Shown: positions 22,251 to 33,840, counted from the first letter of the stretch. The stretch: DNA of 64,000 nt from Simmondsia chinensis (GCA_018398585.1 JAGTTD010000012.1:22639036-22703035); one strand, 5' to 3'. Notes: generated by a model from the sequence alone, not told the origin. Numbers and translations are program-made.

Positions 22251-23535
22251 TCTTCATTGGACCCATTGTGCCCGGCTGAAGGCGTAAAACTTAGCGCTCC
22301 TAGGAGGCAACCTAGGTTTTGTTATTTCTTATTTTAATTTAGTTTTTGACCTAATTAGTTTCTTCGAGGCTTGTTTTCTCTCTTTCCAGGTTCTTGTGCC
22401 CAGTTGACGGAATCATATATACATGTCCACGCTGTCTCGTCAGGTTGTATTGCTCCATCTCACCTATCTCTTGTGCTTTAATGATTGTTGTTGTCGCATT
22501 GAGGACAATGCATGATTTAGGTGTGGGGGTGAGGCTCATTTGCATATGCTCATTTTTGGTCAAATTTTTAAAATTTTGAACTTCTTTTGTGCATTTTGAG
22601 CGTGCATTATAACCGTTTAGCCAAGTTTTCCTTGATCGACGCTTATGTTGTGATGACAGTGGGATTAGTTGCTTATTTCGTTCTCTTAATTCCATGAAAT
22701 TAAATGAATCTACTTCATACTTGTTAATGAGTGTTGTTGATCATTGTTGATATTAATGGGTTCTACTCATGCCGCTCACATATTCACTGAGCACAGGACA
22801 TTCGTGTTGCGGAAAATCTGAAGAATTTGGGTAAACAACCTTATATATCTTGAGTTTTGCAAGCCTGCTCTATTGGCTTATCCTAACCCCTTGCCCTTGA
22901 TGTTATATAAAGTATTGGTTGGTCAATGTCAATTGTAATGATGAAGTACATGTTTGAAGAAAAAAAGGTCCAAAAATGGACAGAAAAGAAAGAGGAAACA
23001 AAAAGAAAAAAAAATTGAAAAGAAAAAAAGGGTTTCCTCCAAAAGAAAGAGAAAAAGTAAAAACTGATGTACATTCATAATAAAGATGTTCTTTTGTACT
23101 ATACTGAGGTCAGAATGTTGTAAAGTGGTCACTCATATACCACTTAAAATTTCTCTATGTATAGGCATGTGGTTAGGTGATTCAATAGTACGGGTGCACA
23201 AACCTATATAAATTTGGTTGGAAGCGAAAATTTGAGGAGATTCTGTGACATGAAATCCTAATCACTTTCACTTGTACGCTTAAATTGCTTGAGTAGTTCC
23301 TATTAGTTGATACAAGGTTAATGAAAGTCTATGGCAAGTTTTGAAGTTTAATCATCTAAATTCATGAAATTGGAGAATGCTCTAAATGATTTAATCTTGT
23401 CTTGAATTGTAATATAGGTGTTAATCTTGAAAAACTGGGTGAAGGTTGGGATGGTTGGGGTAGTTGGTCATTGCAGTTTTTATGTTAAATCATATGCTTT
23501 GCTCGAGGACTAGCAAAGGTTAGGTGTGGGGGTGT

Positions 23536-24994
23536 TGATGCGTCTCATATTTACGCATATTTTAATTGTTATTTTATTTATTTTGTACATGATTAATTAT
23601 AGTTGTACACTCATTTTGGCAATTTTTATGTTTAGCATATTCGAAATTAAAATTTCGAAAATTGTTAAATTTTGGTGCAAATAAGTCAAATTCGAAGCGT
23701 AAACAATTAAATCAAGTCAATCGAGATTCGGAACCAGAATGTAAAAGCTCGACCCGCACTGCTACAGTACCCAAGCCGCACTGTTCATCATCCCCTACCT
23801 GCAGACCCAACAACCCACCATCGTCCCGCACCAACTCCGACCCAACTCGTCAAGCCCGGCCCACCTCGTCACCACCAGCTCCCCTGTTCCGGCCCAGCAG
23901 CATCCGTACAACCCAGCCCGACACCATCTCAGGCCCACAAACAGCCCGCCGACACCACCAACACCAGCCCATACTCGCACATCACCGACCAGACCTCCGG
24001 CCCACCACCAGCACCGACTTAGGGTTTCATTAGGCTTTGATTTAAAAGGGGAGAGAAGTCCCTGATGGAGGGGGGGTCTCTTGTTCAGGGGTTCACGGCC
24101 TCTCTCTCTCTTAGCCCCTTTTTTTCTCTCTCCTCTCATGTTCCTCTCAAATTTCTTTGATTTTATTTTTCTTTCTTTTTCGTTAAATTGGAGCGAGAGT
24201 GAAATTAGCGTGAGGATCGACATGAGTTCGTTCATCTCCTTCTTCACCGGATTATCCTTGATGGAGTGCTAACTTGCTCTCTGGGGTTATATGAAATCTT
24301 AGCCTTTACTTTTGTTTACTTTTAATTCGGGTTAATTTGATTGTTTACATGAATTGCTTGGTTGAGATAAATACTTTGAAATATTATATTTTTATTGTTT
24401 ATTCAATTGATATGATTATTGAGTTTGTAATCTTTAATTGTTGATATTGATATTTATAAATTATTTTTTCGCACTTGTAGCCTTAGGATAAATTAATCAA
24501 GTAATAGTATTCACCGAATTGTTAATTAAAGCCTATCTTCCCTATGCTTTAGTTAGATAGGGTCAATATGTAATAATTAACAATACGTAAGGTAGAGTCT
24601 ATCTTCCCTATGGTTTAGTTAGATAGGGTCAATATGTAATACTAACGATATTACCTTAGTAGGTTGAAGCTTGTAGCCTAAACCACTACCCGTGTGACAA
24701 TCAATAATCCCAATTTAAGAGTTAACGAATAATTGGTTAATAATGGATTCGAAACCCTAGGCTCCAATTTAATACACGTTCCCGATTAGTAGTAGATTAC
24801 TTTAGTTTAACTGTCGTTTTCTAGATTAATTAATACAAAAATATCACTTTTCCTTAAATCAATTTAGATCATAGATTAAAGTCACGCACTCTTAATCCCT
24901 ATGGTTCGACAACCTCTCGCCCTACACTTCAATTTAGGTGTGTTTAATAGATATGTTTTATATTAAATTTTGATAGGCGTAGAAAAACACATCA
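23536..24994 (+). repeat. 3' LTR of the Athila/Tat-like element
   Basis: It opens with TGATGCGTCTC and closes with CACATCA, a TGATG/CATCA inverted terminus. Its first 60 bases match the 21936-21995 fragment. A proline- and threonine-coding GC-rich island at 23740-24010 contrasts with its AT-rich surroundings. It contains a 66-bp tandem repeat at 24533-24640. Confidence 0.8.
24533..24640. repeat. 66-bp tandem repeat inside the gypsy LTR
   Basis: CTATCTTCCCTATG starts at 24533 and again at 24599. Each is followed by TTTAGTTAGATAGGGTCAAT. Each unit can pair CTATC with GATAG. It is a local duplication within the LTR. Confidence 0.8.
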
Positions 24995-26874
24995 ATATTC
25001 AATTTCTCTCACTTCCAGTCAGGCTAATATAAGGACAACAAGCATGCTGCCCCTTAAGTCCAAGGCTAGCACTAACTAGACTTGGCTTAAGGGCGACATT
25101 GAGCCTCTAGATGTGGTAGAGAAATTTGAGATGCTAGTAGAGGTTGTGGCTACCAACGAAGGTAAATGCGAAACCCTATTTTGTGGATCTAATTCTAGTC
25201 TCTCGAGATTACTTAGAGGGCACTAGGAAGTAGTTATGATGATACTTGATTCACCATCTTAAAGGAACATCAAGCCTTTATACATTAAGGTCAAATTTGA
25301 TGGAGTATTGAATAGGATATTGGTTTATAATGATGCACTCAGAAACATCCTCATCTCTTATATGTTGGGGGTGATTGGTAAGTCCAAGGACAACCTTTTT
25401 ACCTTGGATGTGCCATATGTTAATTCCCAGGAGCCACTATCATATGAGAGGGAGTCATCCATATTGATCTGACTTTTGGCACTTTGAGGAGGCCAATAGC
25501 CTTTTTTTATAGTGGATATTAACTCAAGTTAGACTGTGCTGCTTGGAAGGGACTAGATACATGCTGCATTTTTGTATTTGCTCTTTTTTGCATTAGTTCT
25601 AGTTTTTTGGAATCATAACAAATATGAGGTTGTCACAAAAATTAAAAAGCAATCCGTTGTTTGTTCGAACTTCGTGGAGGCTAGATTCTACGGAGAAGGA
25701 ATGGATCCTATGAAAGAGAACATGATAGGACACCTTGAAGCTGATGAGAATGGTGCTCAATTAGGTAATGCTTCAATCTCCATCCCAGAAGTGCCACCAT
25801 TTGAGGTATACACTGAAAGAGTACATATTGAATCTATGGGCTCGAACATCTGGATTTTGTGGGAACCTCAATGAGGGAAGTAGAACTCAAGCAAAAAAAA
25901 AAAGCAGGATTCCTTATGGAAGAAACCACTCATCTTGATCTAGAAGCCTAACGAGTATTTCCCTCGACAATGGCAAAGCAAATCTCTTTATAGGCTTGGA
26001 AAAAACTTCAGTATAGCCAAATTTCCTTGTGTATCTCTATGAATGCCAAACTGTTTAAGAGAAACATAAGGTGTTATCTGACTTTAGAACAACACTGCCC
26101 AAAATAGATGATTCGAGAGCCTAGATTCAAGATCACTTAATAGGGGGTAAACCTCTGGAGGAAACAAGAACCAAGACCAACTTATGTGAGTAGAATACTT
26201 TTTGATGAGCGAAAGTGGGCTTAAGTTGAATTCCTGCCAGGAATCAAGGACTACTTGCGTGGGAACATCATAAAATGTCTAGAGTGCACATAAGGCTAGT
26301 TGAGCACCAGCTCCCATTTAAGGCTGGAGCCAAGCATGTCAATCAAATGCAAAAGCAGATGTCAAAAGAAGTTTTTGATGATGTCAAGGGGGAAATTGAG
26401 ACCAGACTTTTGTAGGTGATCAAGAAAATTAACTCAAATGTATACTGTCTTTAGCTATCGAGTAACATGCTTACATCTGATGTCTTCAATGTGAAGCACC
26501 TTATTCCATACTTTGGTTAAAATCCGAGAAAGGTGGAAGGCACAAATTTGAGGGTGAATTCTTTCTCGACCCGTTGAGGCATATAGGCTCAACTTAGGAG
26601 ACTCGAGGACAAGTAACCAGGCAAGTAAGGTAATTGGGCGAGCAAGGTTACCGGACATGTAAGATGTAGCAAGCTCTTTTGAAGGCCGCTTTCTAGAGAT
26701 GACTATCTTCTTGAAGTAAGAGCCAGAGCTCGTCTAGGATTCTTGCACCGCTCACCCAGATTTCGCATGCTGCTTCCTAGAAGGAGCAACTGGTGCCCTA
26801 GTAGGAATACACTTCCTTTTGAATTTCATAATTTAAAAGTTTTAACTATATTTGATCCATGATTTTATTCTAAG
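24995..26874 (+). pseudogene. Ty3/gypsy pol remnant (segment B', duplicon copy 2)
   Basis: It parallels 2400-2640, 5674-6051 and 14733-15960 of copy 1. A protease remnant lies at 25260-25560 (LLGRDWL-like end near 25535-25560). The stretch 25572-25874 is an open frame of about 100 codons, shared with copy 1 but not recognised. Near 26330-26400 an RT entry can be read, and near 26477-26515 the codons for DVFNVKHLIPYF appear, an integrase C-terminal signature. Stops are frequent. The segment is cut at 26874 by the Ale-like copia insertion and continues at 32124. Confidence 0.65.
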
Positions 26875-27042
26875 TGTGAGAGAGATGCAATGCTCTATTG
26901 TATTGAGTGATGAAAGAAGTAGAAATACATAACCTATATATAGAGCTAATTCTATATGGTAAGAGAGTAAATCATGGAGTAAATCAAAGAATTATGATTG
27001 TACAATTATTTGAATAAATCCTAGAGATAATATACTCTAATA
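26875..27042 (-). repeat. 3' LTR of the Ale-like element
   Basis: The 168-bp LTR starts TGTGAGAGAGATG and ends CTCTAATA. In element sense it begins TATTAG, so the canonical TG has become TA in both LTRs. Confidence 0.88.
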
Positions 27043-27049
27043 GACCCCC

Positions 27050-28947
27050 TCAATCTGAAGGTGGAGCAGCGACATGAAGATTGTTTTTGTGATAGTGAAA
27101 CAGTGTAGCATCGAGTCCTTTGGTGACGATGTCGGCTATCTGTTGAGTTGTGGGAGTGTAGCAAACTTGAAGATCTCCTTTGAGAACTTTCTCATGAACG
27201 TAGTGAAAATCAATGTCGACATGTTTAGTTCGTTCATTGGAGATAGGGTTGGCTGCAATATATGAAGCAGAGATATTGTCACAGTAGATGATGATAGGGC
27301 CAGAGTGTGTGAGACCGATGTCGCACATGAGGTAGCGAACCCAGTCTGCTTCAGCAGCGGCTTGGGCAACAGCACGATATTCGGATTCAGTGGATGACTT
27401 TGAGACAGTAGCTTGTTTCTTGGCTCGCCAGGAGATGAAGGTGGACCCAAGAAAGACGGCATAACCAGTGGTGGAACAACGAGTGTCGGGGCATCCTCCC
27501 CAATCAGCATCAGCGTAGACGACGACAGATGTGCAGGCACCAGGAAGGATCGTTAGGCCGTGATCTGGGGTGCTTTTGAGGTATCGAAGGATTCGCTTCA
27601 CAACCTGCCAATGACTAGTCCTGGAAGCATGTATAAACTGGGAAACAAGATTAACAGCATAACATATATCGGGACGAGTCATGGTGAGATATTGCAGAGC
27701 CCCAACCGCACTGCGGTGCTCAGTAGGGTCTGGCAATAGGTCACCCTCAGTCAGGGATAGATGGGCCCGAGCCGGGAGAGGGGTTTTAATGGGTTTGGCA
27801 TCCTCCATCTTATGTTTGCGGAGGAGGTCAATAGTGTAGCGATGCTGGGAGAGAAACATGCCAGTGTTTGTCTTATGGGCCTCAATCCCTAGGAAGTAGT
27901 GAAGGGGACCGAGGTCTTTCATGGCAAATTGAGTGGAAAGGGTACGAATGAGGGTGTCAAGAGAGTGGGGGTTTGATCCTATAAGAATTATGTCATCAAC
28001 ATAGAGTAACAGGCATATGATATCTTTCGTAGAGCGGAAAAGGAAGAGAGAGGTATCAGCTCTACAACAGGTGAAGCCGAGGCTATAGAGGAAGGTACTA
28101 AAGCGATGAAACCAGGCCCGGGGGGCTTGTTTGAGACCATATTGGGCCTTATGAAGGCGATAGACATGATCGGGGAATTGGGGGTGTATGAAACCCTTAG
28201 GTTGCTTCATGTAAACTTCTTCCTTAAGATGGCCATGAAGAAAAGCATTTTTAACATCGAGTTGTTTAATTTGCCATTTATTAGTGATCGCAAGTGTGAG
28301 GACAAAGCGTATGGTAGAGGGCTTGACGACTGGACTAAAGGTCTCCTTGAAGTCAATACCTTCACGTTGGTGAAAGCCTTGGGCAACAAGGCGAGCTTTA
28401 AACCGGTCGACGGAGCCATCCGCTTTGTATTTGACCCGATATTTCCAAGTGCTTCCTACAATGTTAGGTTTGGGATTGGGGGAACAAGTTCCCAAGTGGT
28501 GTTTAGAATTAGGGCGTTAAATTCATTTGCCATAGCCTCTTGCCATTTGGGATTTTTAATGGCTTGGGAGTAACACGTAGGTTCTTGGATAACCATAATG
28601 GATGATAGGGAAAGGGGATATCGAGTTTTTCGAATACCATCCTTGAGTCGAGTTCGCATGGGGTGGACATTATGGTTGTTGTTTGGGTTGGGTGCGGCCG
28701 AGTGTGAGGGCTTGGGTGGGGAGGGCATAGGGACCAAGGGGGAGGGGATAGGAGGGTCCGGTGGAGGAGCCCCCGACCGTTCTGCCGAGGCAGGAACCGA
28801 GACGGGAGTACGGGTAGGTTCGGGGAGAATTGCAGCCTCAGGTTCGACAATAGGGATGTCGGGGTGAGGGCTAGGGTCTTGGTTATGAGTAGAGGGACCA
28901 GGGGCCACAGGGCTAGGGAGAGGAGGGCTAGGGGGAGTAGTAGTCAT
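27050..28947 (-). pseudogene. Copia reverse transcriptase and RNase H (Ale-like)
   Basis: Frame 28947 to 28456 encodes the proline-rich linker after integrase and the start of RT (KNPKWQEAM, then LNTTWELVP). A single frameshift around 28456-28495 moves the reading to the frame ending at 27050. That frame of some 480 codons is uninterrupted: LVAQGFHQREGIDFKETFSP, LDVKNAFLHG, the YVDDIILIG active site, DLGPLHYFLG, and RNase H with the conserved DAD and SSTESEYRA stretches down to ADIVTKGL. It is close to full family length. In its proper place it would copy the element's RNA in cytoplasmic particles. The frameshift makes it non-functional as part of one polyprotein. Confidence 0.9.
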
Positions 28948-29006
28948 CCGAAGAGGAAGGGGTTCAGTTGGCAGACTTAGAAGTGTGGTGCCTGTAGCCG
29001 TGGTTA

Positions 29007-29831
29007 CTACGAGCGGGAGAGGGAGATCAACGACAGTGGCTGTACTACCAGGTTCGGAGTGTGAGTTGGATTAACTAGTTTAGGGTAGGGGAAGCTAGAT
29101 TCGTTGAACTTAACATGTCGATTGGTATAAATTTTGCCTGTTGTGGGGTCAAGACATCGGTAGCCTTTATAGCGTGCCGCATATCCTATGAAGATACATG
29201 GTAAAGAACGTGGAGCTAATTTATAAGGGGCACGGGGTGTAATGTTAGGATAACATGTACACCCAAAAACGCGAAAACTAGTGTAATTCGGAAACCGTTT
29301 GAAGAGTTTTTCAAAAGAAGATGAGTTTTTAAGAACAGGGGTAGGGAGACGGTTTATAATGAAACATGCAGTACACGCAGCATCATCCCAGAAGGTGTAC
29401 GGTAGGCGAGATTGGATAAGGAGCGTTCGTGCCATTTCAATAATATGTTTGTGCTTTCTTTCCGCCACTCTATTTTGTTGTGGAGTATCCGGACATGAAA
29501 GACGAAAGTGAATGCCATGTTGACGACATAGGGTGTGCATATGACGATGATCGAATTCAAGACCACCGTCACTTTGAAAAGTTTTTATTTTGGTTGAAAA
29601 TTGATTTCCAACAAGTGTTTTAAAACTTTCAAAAATGTCAAAGACCTCAGATTTCTGTTTCATAGGGTAAAGCCATGTGAATCGAGTGAAATCGTCAATG
29701 AAGTTAACATAGTATTTATAATAAGAGTTTGATGCTACAGGAGATTGCCATACATCGGAATGAATTAAATGCAAGGGAGAAGCAGCGAAATGCGAAACAC
29801 GTTGAAAAGGTAGTCTATGTGACTTACCCAA
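29007..29831 (-). pseudogene. Copia integrase (Ale-like)
   Basis: The frame of about 274 codons covers most of integrase. The catalytic residues are visible in HSDVW, FQSDGG and the VAERKH context of the DDE triad, followed by the GCTCYP and FIGY motifs that end the core. A nonsense codon (near 29832-29840) separates it from the upstream pre-integrase part, and a frame change near 29007 separates it from the RT linker. Confidence 0.88.
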
Positions 29832-29840
29832 ATTACAATC

Positions 29841-31785
29841 TTAACAAAAAGCAGTAAATTGTGAGCTAGGGATGAGTTTACAGGAGCAGAGAATGTCTAA
29901 CATGGGACGGCCTAGGTGCCCTAAGCGACAATGCCATAAGTGTCCGAATAGGGTTTGTGCCATAAGTCCGAGTGAGTGAGGCGAGAAGCTGTAGAGTGCA
30001 CCGTTACTGCGAACTCGAAGTAGAGGGGTCCCCGTAGCCTTGTCCTTAACACAAAAAAAATTTGAGTCAAATTCAACTGTGCATAGGTTATCATGGCATA
30101 AGCGTTTTATAGATAAGAGATTATGAGTTAGGTTGTGAACTAACATAACATTACGAAGTTGTAATTGGCGAGTTTTAGTGTTTAAAGTTGAAGAGCCCAC
30201 GTGGGTGATGGGGAGAAGCGCCCCATTCCCAACTAAAACACGTTTTTGGCCACGATAAGGAAGAAGAGAGCGAAGAATACCTGCGTTTGGTGTCATATGA
30301 TTGGTAGCTCCCGAGTCGGGATACCAACTATAGTCTTGTGAGTCAGCGATAGACATGGCAGCAAGAGAGTGGGAGGGATCAGGGTAGGAGGAATGATCAA
30401 AGCGGTACGGACATGAGACAGCATTATGACCAAGTTGATTGCAGATTTGGCATAATTTAGGCCCGGGTCCAAAAATACCGTGAGAGATGGGTGAAGCATT
30501 ACCAGGTGGGCGAGGTTGAGGCAGTTGGGGCTGCGAATTATGATGTCCTGATTGATGTTGTTGGTGTTGATGTTGTCCCCCGTTTTGGCCCCCTCGGTTA
30601 CCACGGCGGCCTGAGTTGCGTCCTTTACCTCGACCACGTCCCCCACGACCAGAGTTGGATCCTTGAGTACCTACATTTGAAGCGACTAAAGCATGGTGCT
30701 GATAAGAGGTAGGGCGACCCTGATAACGATTCTGGGCGCTTTCCTCATTAAGAAGATCAGTTTTGACTTTTTCAAAAGGAGGTGTGGGGGAAGTATTGCG
30801 AGTTAGAGCTGCAAATGTGGCACATTCGATTGGAAGCCCATAAAGGGCATAGTGTACTAGTTCTCGATTGGCTATGGGTGAGTCTATGGCAGCAAGGTCG
30901 TCAGCAATAGATTTTAACTCAGAGAGGTATTTGTCCATTGTTTTACCATCCTTTTTAAGATTAATTATTTGAGATCTCAGGTCAAACTCTTTGGCCAGTG
31001 AATGATCTCAGAATCGTTTCACAAGGGCATCCCACATGGCTTTTGATGTGGGTTGACGAACGATGTCGTTAAGAAGGGATCGGGGTAAAGTAGCGGCGAT
31101 ATAAGATCTTAAACTTTGGTCAGTTCGGACCCAATTTATATAGTCGGGGTTAGGGAGAGAGGGACCATTGTTGGTTGTTATATAAATGGGAGGACAGGGA
31201 AAGGTACCGTCAATGTAACCCATAAGTTGATGCGAAATTAAAAGCATAAAAAATTGTTCTTGCCAAGCAGAATATTCAGTAGCATTTTCCAATTTTATTG
31301 TAATGATGTTGGAAATAGAGGAAGTAAAAAAGGGGTACTTGTGGTATGATGTAAATTAGGGTTTATATTAGGGAAAGTAAGGGAAGGGAACCCAGCCCCC
31401 GCCCCTGCCCCTGCTGCTGCGCCACCATAAAGACCGGCCCCTAGTGCACCACCAACGTTGCTGGTGTGCGGGCTGCTGGTGGTGGCTGGTGCAGCACCGA
31501 GGGAAGGGACAGTTGGGTAGGGGTGGGAAGGGTCGAAGGGGAGGGAGGTGCGGTAGCCACCAACAGAGGTGGTGGTACCGGCAGCCGCCGGTGGGGGCAG
31601 GGAGGAGAGAAGGGTAGGGATGCCCGAGCCAACAGATTGAGAAAATTGTGGCCTCGTGGTCCCACCACTTGGAAATCGACTGGGGAGCCGGCATTAGGGT
31701 GGCCGGTCCCGACAGTGACGGGGGTGGTGGTCAGCCGACTGGTGGCTGTGGGTGGGGGGGTAGTATTGTTGTTGTTAGCTGCCAT
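29841..31785 (-). pseudogene. Copia gag, zinc knuckle and protease (Ale-like)
   Basis: The gag start is the ATG complement at 31783-31785, opening MAANNNN. The first part runs in frame to about 31441 and then shifts. A second piece, 31292-31008, carries the conserved gag fold (YINWVRTDQSLRSYI, then TSKAMWDAL) and ends at a nonsense codon. The third, 30938-29841, starts MDKYLSELKS. In that piece the zinc knuckle is at residues 163-176 (CQIC, then GHNAVSC) after a glycine-arginine-rich stretch. The protease DSG is at 208-210, followed by GAG-pre-integrase. Three breaks therefore interrupt gag-protease. The proline-rich N-terminus is GC-rich, unlike the surrounding DNA. Confidence 0.85.
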
Positions 31786-31955
31786 AGACTTAAAGTAAAG
31801 CAAAAGATAAAATGATACTTGTAAAAAAAAACAAGAAAGATAAGAAGAGAGGTAGAAGATAGCCAATCGAAATACTAGTAAAGTAGAGAAAGAAAAGAAT
31901 TAACGAATAAGAGAGAAGAGTTAGAAGAGAGTCTCCTTTGGAGGCTCTGATACCA

Positions 31956-32123
31956 TGTGAGAGAGATGCAATGCTATTTTGTATTGAGTGATGAAAAAAG
32001 TAGAAATACATAACCTATATATAGAGCTAATTCTATATGGTAAGAGAGTAAACCATGGAGTAAATCAAGGGATTATAATTATACAATTATTTGAATAAAT
32101 CCTAGAGATAATATACTCTAATA
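31956..32123 (-). repeat. 5' LTR of the Ale-like element
   Basis: The 168-bp copy matches 26875-27042 and is followed by the CTAAG target duplication. The primer-binding site (complement GGCTCTGATACCA, 31942-31954) adjoins its left edge. Confidence 0.88.
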
Positions 32124-32320
32124 CTAAGTAGAATTGTTGCTTATAAATAGCTTGTCGAAATTTATTGAATTTCTTAGCGTTTCGCCTCCTTTTTTTCTCG
32201 ATAATTAGCATTTCGCCTCTAAGAAATTGAAATTGATCTTTGTTTCCTTGAGTTCTTTCAATCAAGTGCAAGGTGAAATTAGCTTGAGTTTCCCTTCAAT
32301 TGTTGATTGTCTTCGTACCC
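32124..32320 (+). pseudogene. 3' end of gypsy segment B', duplicon copy 2
   Basis: It continues the match to copy 1 at about 16010-16165 (for example GAAATTGAAATT near 32225 and TTTCCTTGAGT near 32241). It is non-coding. After about 32320 the two duplicons no longer align until 33000. Confidence 0.65.
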
Positions 32321-32420
32321 TGCGCCATATTTCTCTATTTTATGAATAACCTTATTGCCTTTTTGTATGCTCCTTTGAATATTTTGATTAATAGGCAAAT
32401 TCTTTTACGTTTTTCGTACT

Positions 32421-32901
32421 GAAAACCACCTAATTTTTCTAAATTATCAAGCTCACACCTAAACTTTTTAAAAATCTTCAATTTCACACATAATGCTAAC
32501 ATCATTAATTTCCGCCCAATGAAAAGCCGTGTTTTAGGTGTATAAATGCATCAAAATATCAAGTTTAACTTAATTTAATTAATTATATTAAGTAATATAT
32601 TTTTTAAATGAAGAAATTACCTTGACATTTGAATTTGTAAATTGTTAAAGGTTTGGTGAACTGCTACAACTTTTTGCCACCAAAAAAATTTAGAAGTGTT
32701 TTTTTATTTATAAATATGTTTATAATTCATGGATTAAAATAAGTTTTATTGAAGGTAGTTTGTTAATTTCGTAATTATTTTAACGAAAAATTAACGGTAT
32801 CATCATTAGATGTAATATTGAAATTTTTTTGAAAAATATAGGTGTAACTTTAAAAAATTAGAAAAATTAGGTGATTTTACACACAAAATGTTGGTGGTTT
32901 T
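32421..32901. mobile_element. Fold-back MITE with arms of about 100 bp
   Basis: The left arm (GAAAACCACC, then TAATTTTTCTAAA, ACACCTAAACTTTTT, AATCTTCAATTTCACACAT) pairs with the right arm ending GGTGGTTTTT. The right arm carries an extra piece of about 25 bp. The interior is AT-rich and non-coding. It is absent from the matching place in duplicon copy 1 (around 16165-16250), which supports a later insertion. The superfamily is uncertain; long arms recall Mutator-like MITEs. Confidence 0.6.
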
Positions 32902-32936
32902 TAATTTAAAAAAAAAAAATCATTCTTTTAACAAAG

Positions 32937-33000
32937 ATCACTGATGTTTTTTATCCGTGAAATAATTAATCACTGATGTTTTTTATCCGTGAAATAATTA
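32937..33000. repeat. Perfect 32-bp tandem duplication
   Basis: Units 32937-32968 and 32969-33000 are identical (starting ATCACTGATG, ending AAATAATTA). Identity implies a recent local duplication between the fold-back element and the CML 3' flank. Confidence 0.9.
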
Positions 33001-33295
33001 TGTACATGAGATCAGATTTATATGGATACATGGCAGACGCATTCACCACCACTTCCGATCCACCCATATGAACTGATTAATGTTTGTGAAAATTAAAAAC
33101 GAGATGACAATTCCACTCAGAAAACTCTAATAAATTGAAATTAGAAAAATATCAAATGTAAATAATCTTACCTGTCGTTAAAGATATTTTTCTCCCGGAA
33201 CCAAGCACTAGAAAGGGATAAAATTAAATTGACAAGAACAAAAATGTACAACAATCAAATCACAAAATAAAAAACAGGGAGTACTAGCCACCTAA
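33001..33295 (-). other. 3' flank and 3' UTR of the CML gene
   Basis: The part from about 33015 to 33180 corresponds to 16255-16369 of the other duplicon, and 33180-33295 to 20070-20181. It is conserved beside both CML copies and is thus part of the original gene's downstream region. I see no exact AATAAA in gene sense within 100 bases of the stop. Confidence 0.6.
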
Positions 33296-33760
33296 CTAGC
33301 CCAAAGCAGCAAGCCCACCAGCCTTCATCATTTGCTTAAACTCCTTAAAACTAACCATACCATCACCATCCACGTCAACCTTCCTGATCATCACCTTACA
33401 ATCTTCTGCATTGCACCCTTGGCGAAGCCCAAGGGCAGCGAGCACCGCCTTCAGCTCCTCCACTGTGATAAAGCCGTCTCCGTTCTTGTCAAACACGTTG
33501 AAGGCCTCTCTCATATCCTCGTCCTCGTTGGCGTCCGTGTCCCTATCACTCATTATCAGGCGGTAGAGGGACTCAAACTCGGCTGCATCAACGCACCCAT
33601 CGCCATTCATGTCGATCCTCTTGATCATCCCTGCTAGATCAGGGGCGGGGATCGAGATCCCCATGTTTTGTAAAGAAAAGGTGAGCTCCTCCTTGGTGAT
33701 TCGCCCATCCCGGTTCTGGTCGAACATGTCAAACACCAACCGGAGGTCCACCGCGTCCAT
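33296..33760 (-). CDS. Calmodulin-like protein, CML3/CML7 type
   Basis: An intronless gene of 154 codons. It starts at the ATG complement 33758-33760 in a good plant context (GCCAAAATGG) and ends at TAG (33296-33298). The open frame extends 13 codons upstream but only from TTG, so the ATG is chosen. Four EF-hand loops are canonical, with acidic first and last positions: residues 14-25, 50-61, 91-102 and 129-140. An acidic linker ([12 protein letters not shown], 71-82) separates the two lobes. The C-terminus reads [13 protein letters not shown]. Length, linker and tail fit the plant CML3/CML5/CML7 group of calcium sensors, which bind Ca2+ and then target proteins. There is no signal peptide or N-terminal glycine for myristoylation, so a cytosolic or nuclear location is likely. 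It is the intact member of a tandem pair, the other being the pseudogene at 20182-20575. The exact ortholog cannot be fixed without a tree. Confidence 0.95.
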   Translation of the reverse strand: MDAVDLRLVFDMFDQNRDGRITKEELTFSLQNMGISIPAPDLAGMIKRIDMNGDGCVDAAEFESLYRLIMSDRDTDANEDEDMREAFNVFDKNGDGFITVEELKAVLAALGLRQGCNAEDCKVMIRKVDVDGDGMVSFKEFKQMMKAGGLAALG

Positions 33761-33840
33761 TTTGGCCGTGGTGGTGCAGGCAGTGCCGAGTCTCGGCAAA
33801 AGGAGAGAGAGAGCCCCGGTGATGGTGCAAAAAATGAGAG

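Larger units (their letters stand above)
21929..24994 (+). mobile_element. Internally deleted Ty3/gypsy element (Athila/Tat-like)
   Basis: A complete 3' LTR (23536-24994) is preceded by a G-rich polypurine tract (GGTTAGGTGTGGGGG, 23519-23533) and by the non-coding 3' region usual in Athila/Tat elements, where GAGGACAATG is followed by GGTGTGGGGGTG (near 22500-22535). At the left only about 65 bp of the 5' LTR start survive (21929-21995). They are fused directly to an RT/RNase H fragment, so the primer site, gag, protease and most of RT were deleted in one event. The element sits between segments A' and B' of the second duplicon and is absent from copy 1, so it inserted after the duplication. 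Lineage is inferred from 3' region features. Confidence 0.75.
26875..32123 (-). mobile_element. Ale/Retrofit-like Ty1/copia element with CTAAG target duplication
   Basis: The element of 5,249 bp has short LTRs of 168 bp (26875-27042 and 31956-32123) that differ at about 8 positions by eye, near 5%. CTAAG flanks both sides (26870-26874 and 32124-32128). The primer-binding site for initiator tRNA-Met lies on the minus strand at 31942-31954, and a TTGAGGGGG polypurine tract lies next to the left LTR, so it reads leftwards. All copia domains are present in order: gag, zinc knuckle, protease, integrase, RT, RNase H. The polyprotein is broken by only a few stops and frameshifts, making this the best preserved autonomous-type element here. 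Its insertion separates B' from the flank of the CML gene. Confidence 0.92.

Noticed and set aside
23662..24247. Two overlapping Pro/Thr/Arg-rich reading frames on opposite strands
   Set aside because: They lie in a GC-rich island inside a gypsy LTR, show no domain, and mirror each other as expected from base composition.
31368..31866. Overlapping reading frames beside the Ale-like gag start
   Set aside because: Only the frame opening MAANNNN fits gag; the others are shadows of its proline-rich, GC-rich N-terminus.
31960..33300. Intron or long UTR of the CML gene
   Set aside because: The CML frame is complete without introns, and the region is occupied by an LTR, gypsy sequence and a fold-back MITE.
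33296..33799. CML reading frame with a 13-residue N-terminal extension
   Set aside because: The extension opens with TTG; the first ATG in frame is at 33760, has good context, and gives the normal length for the family.
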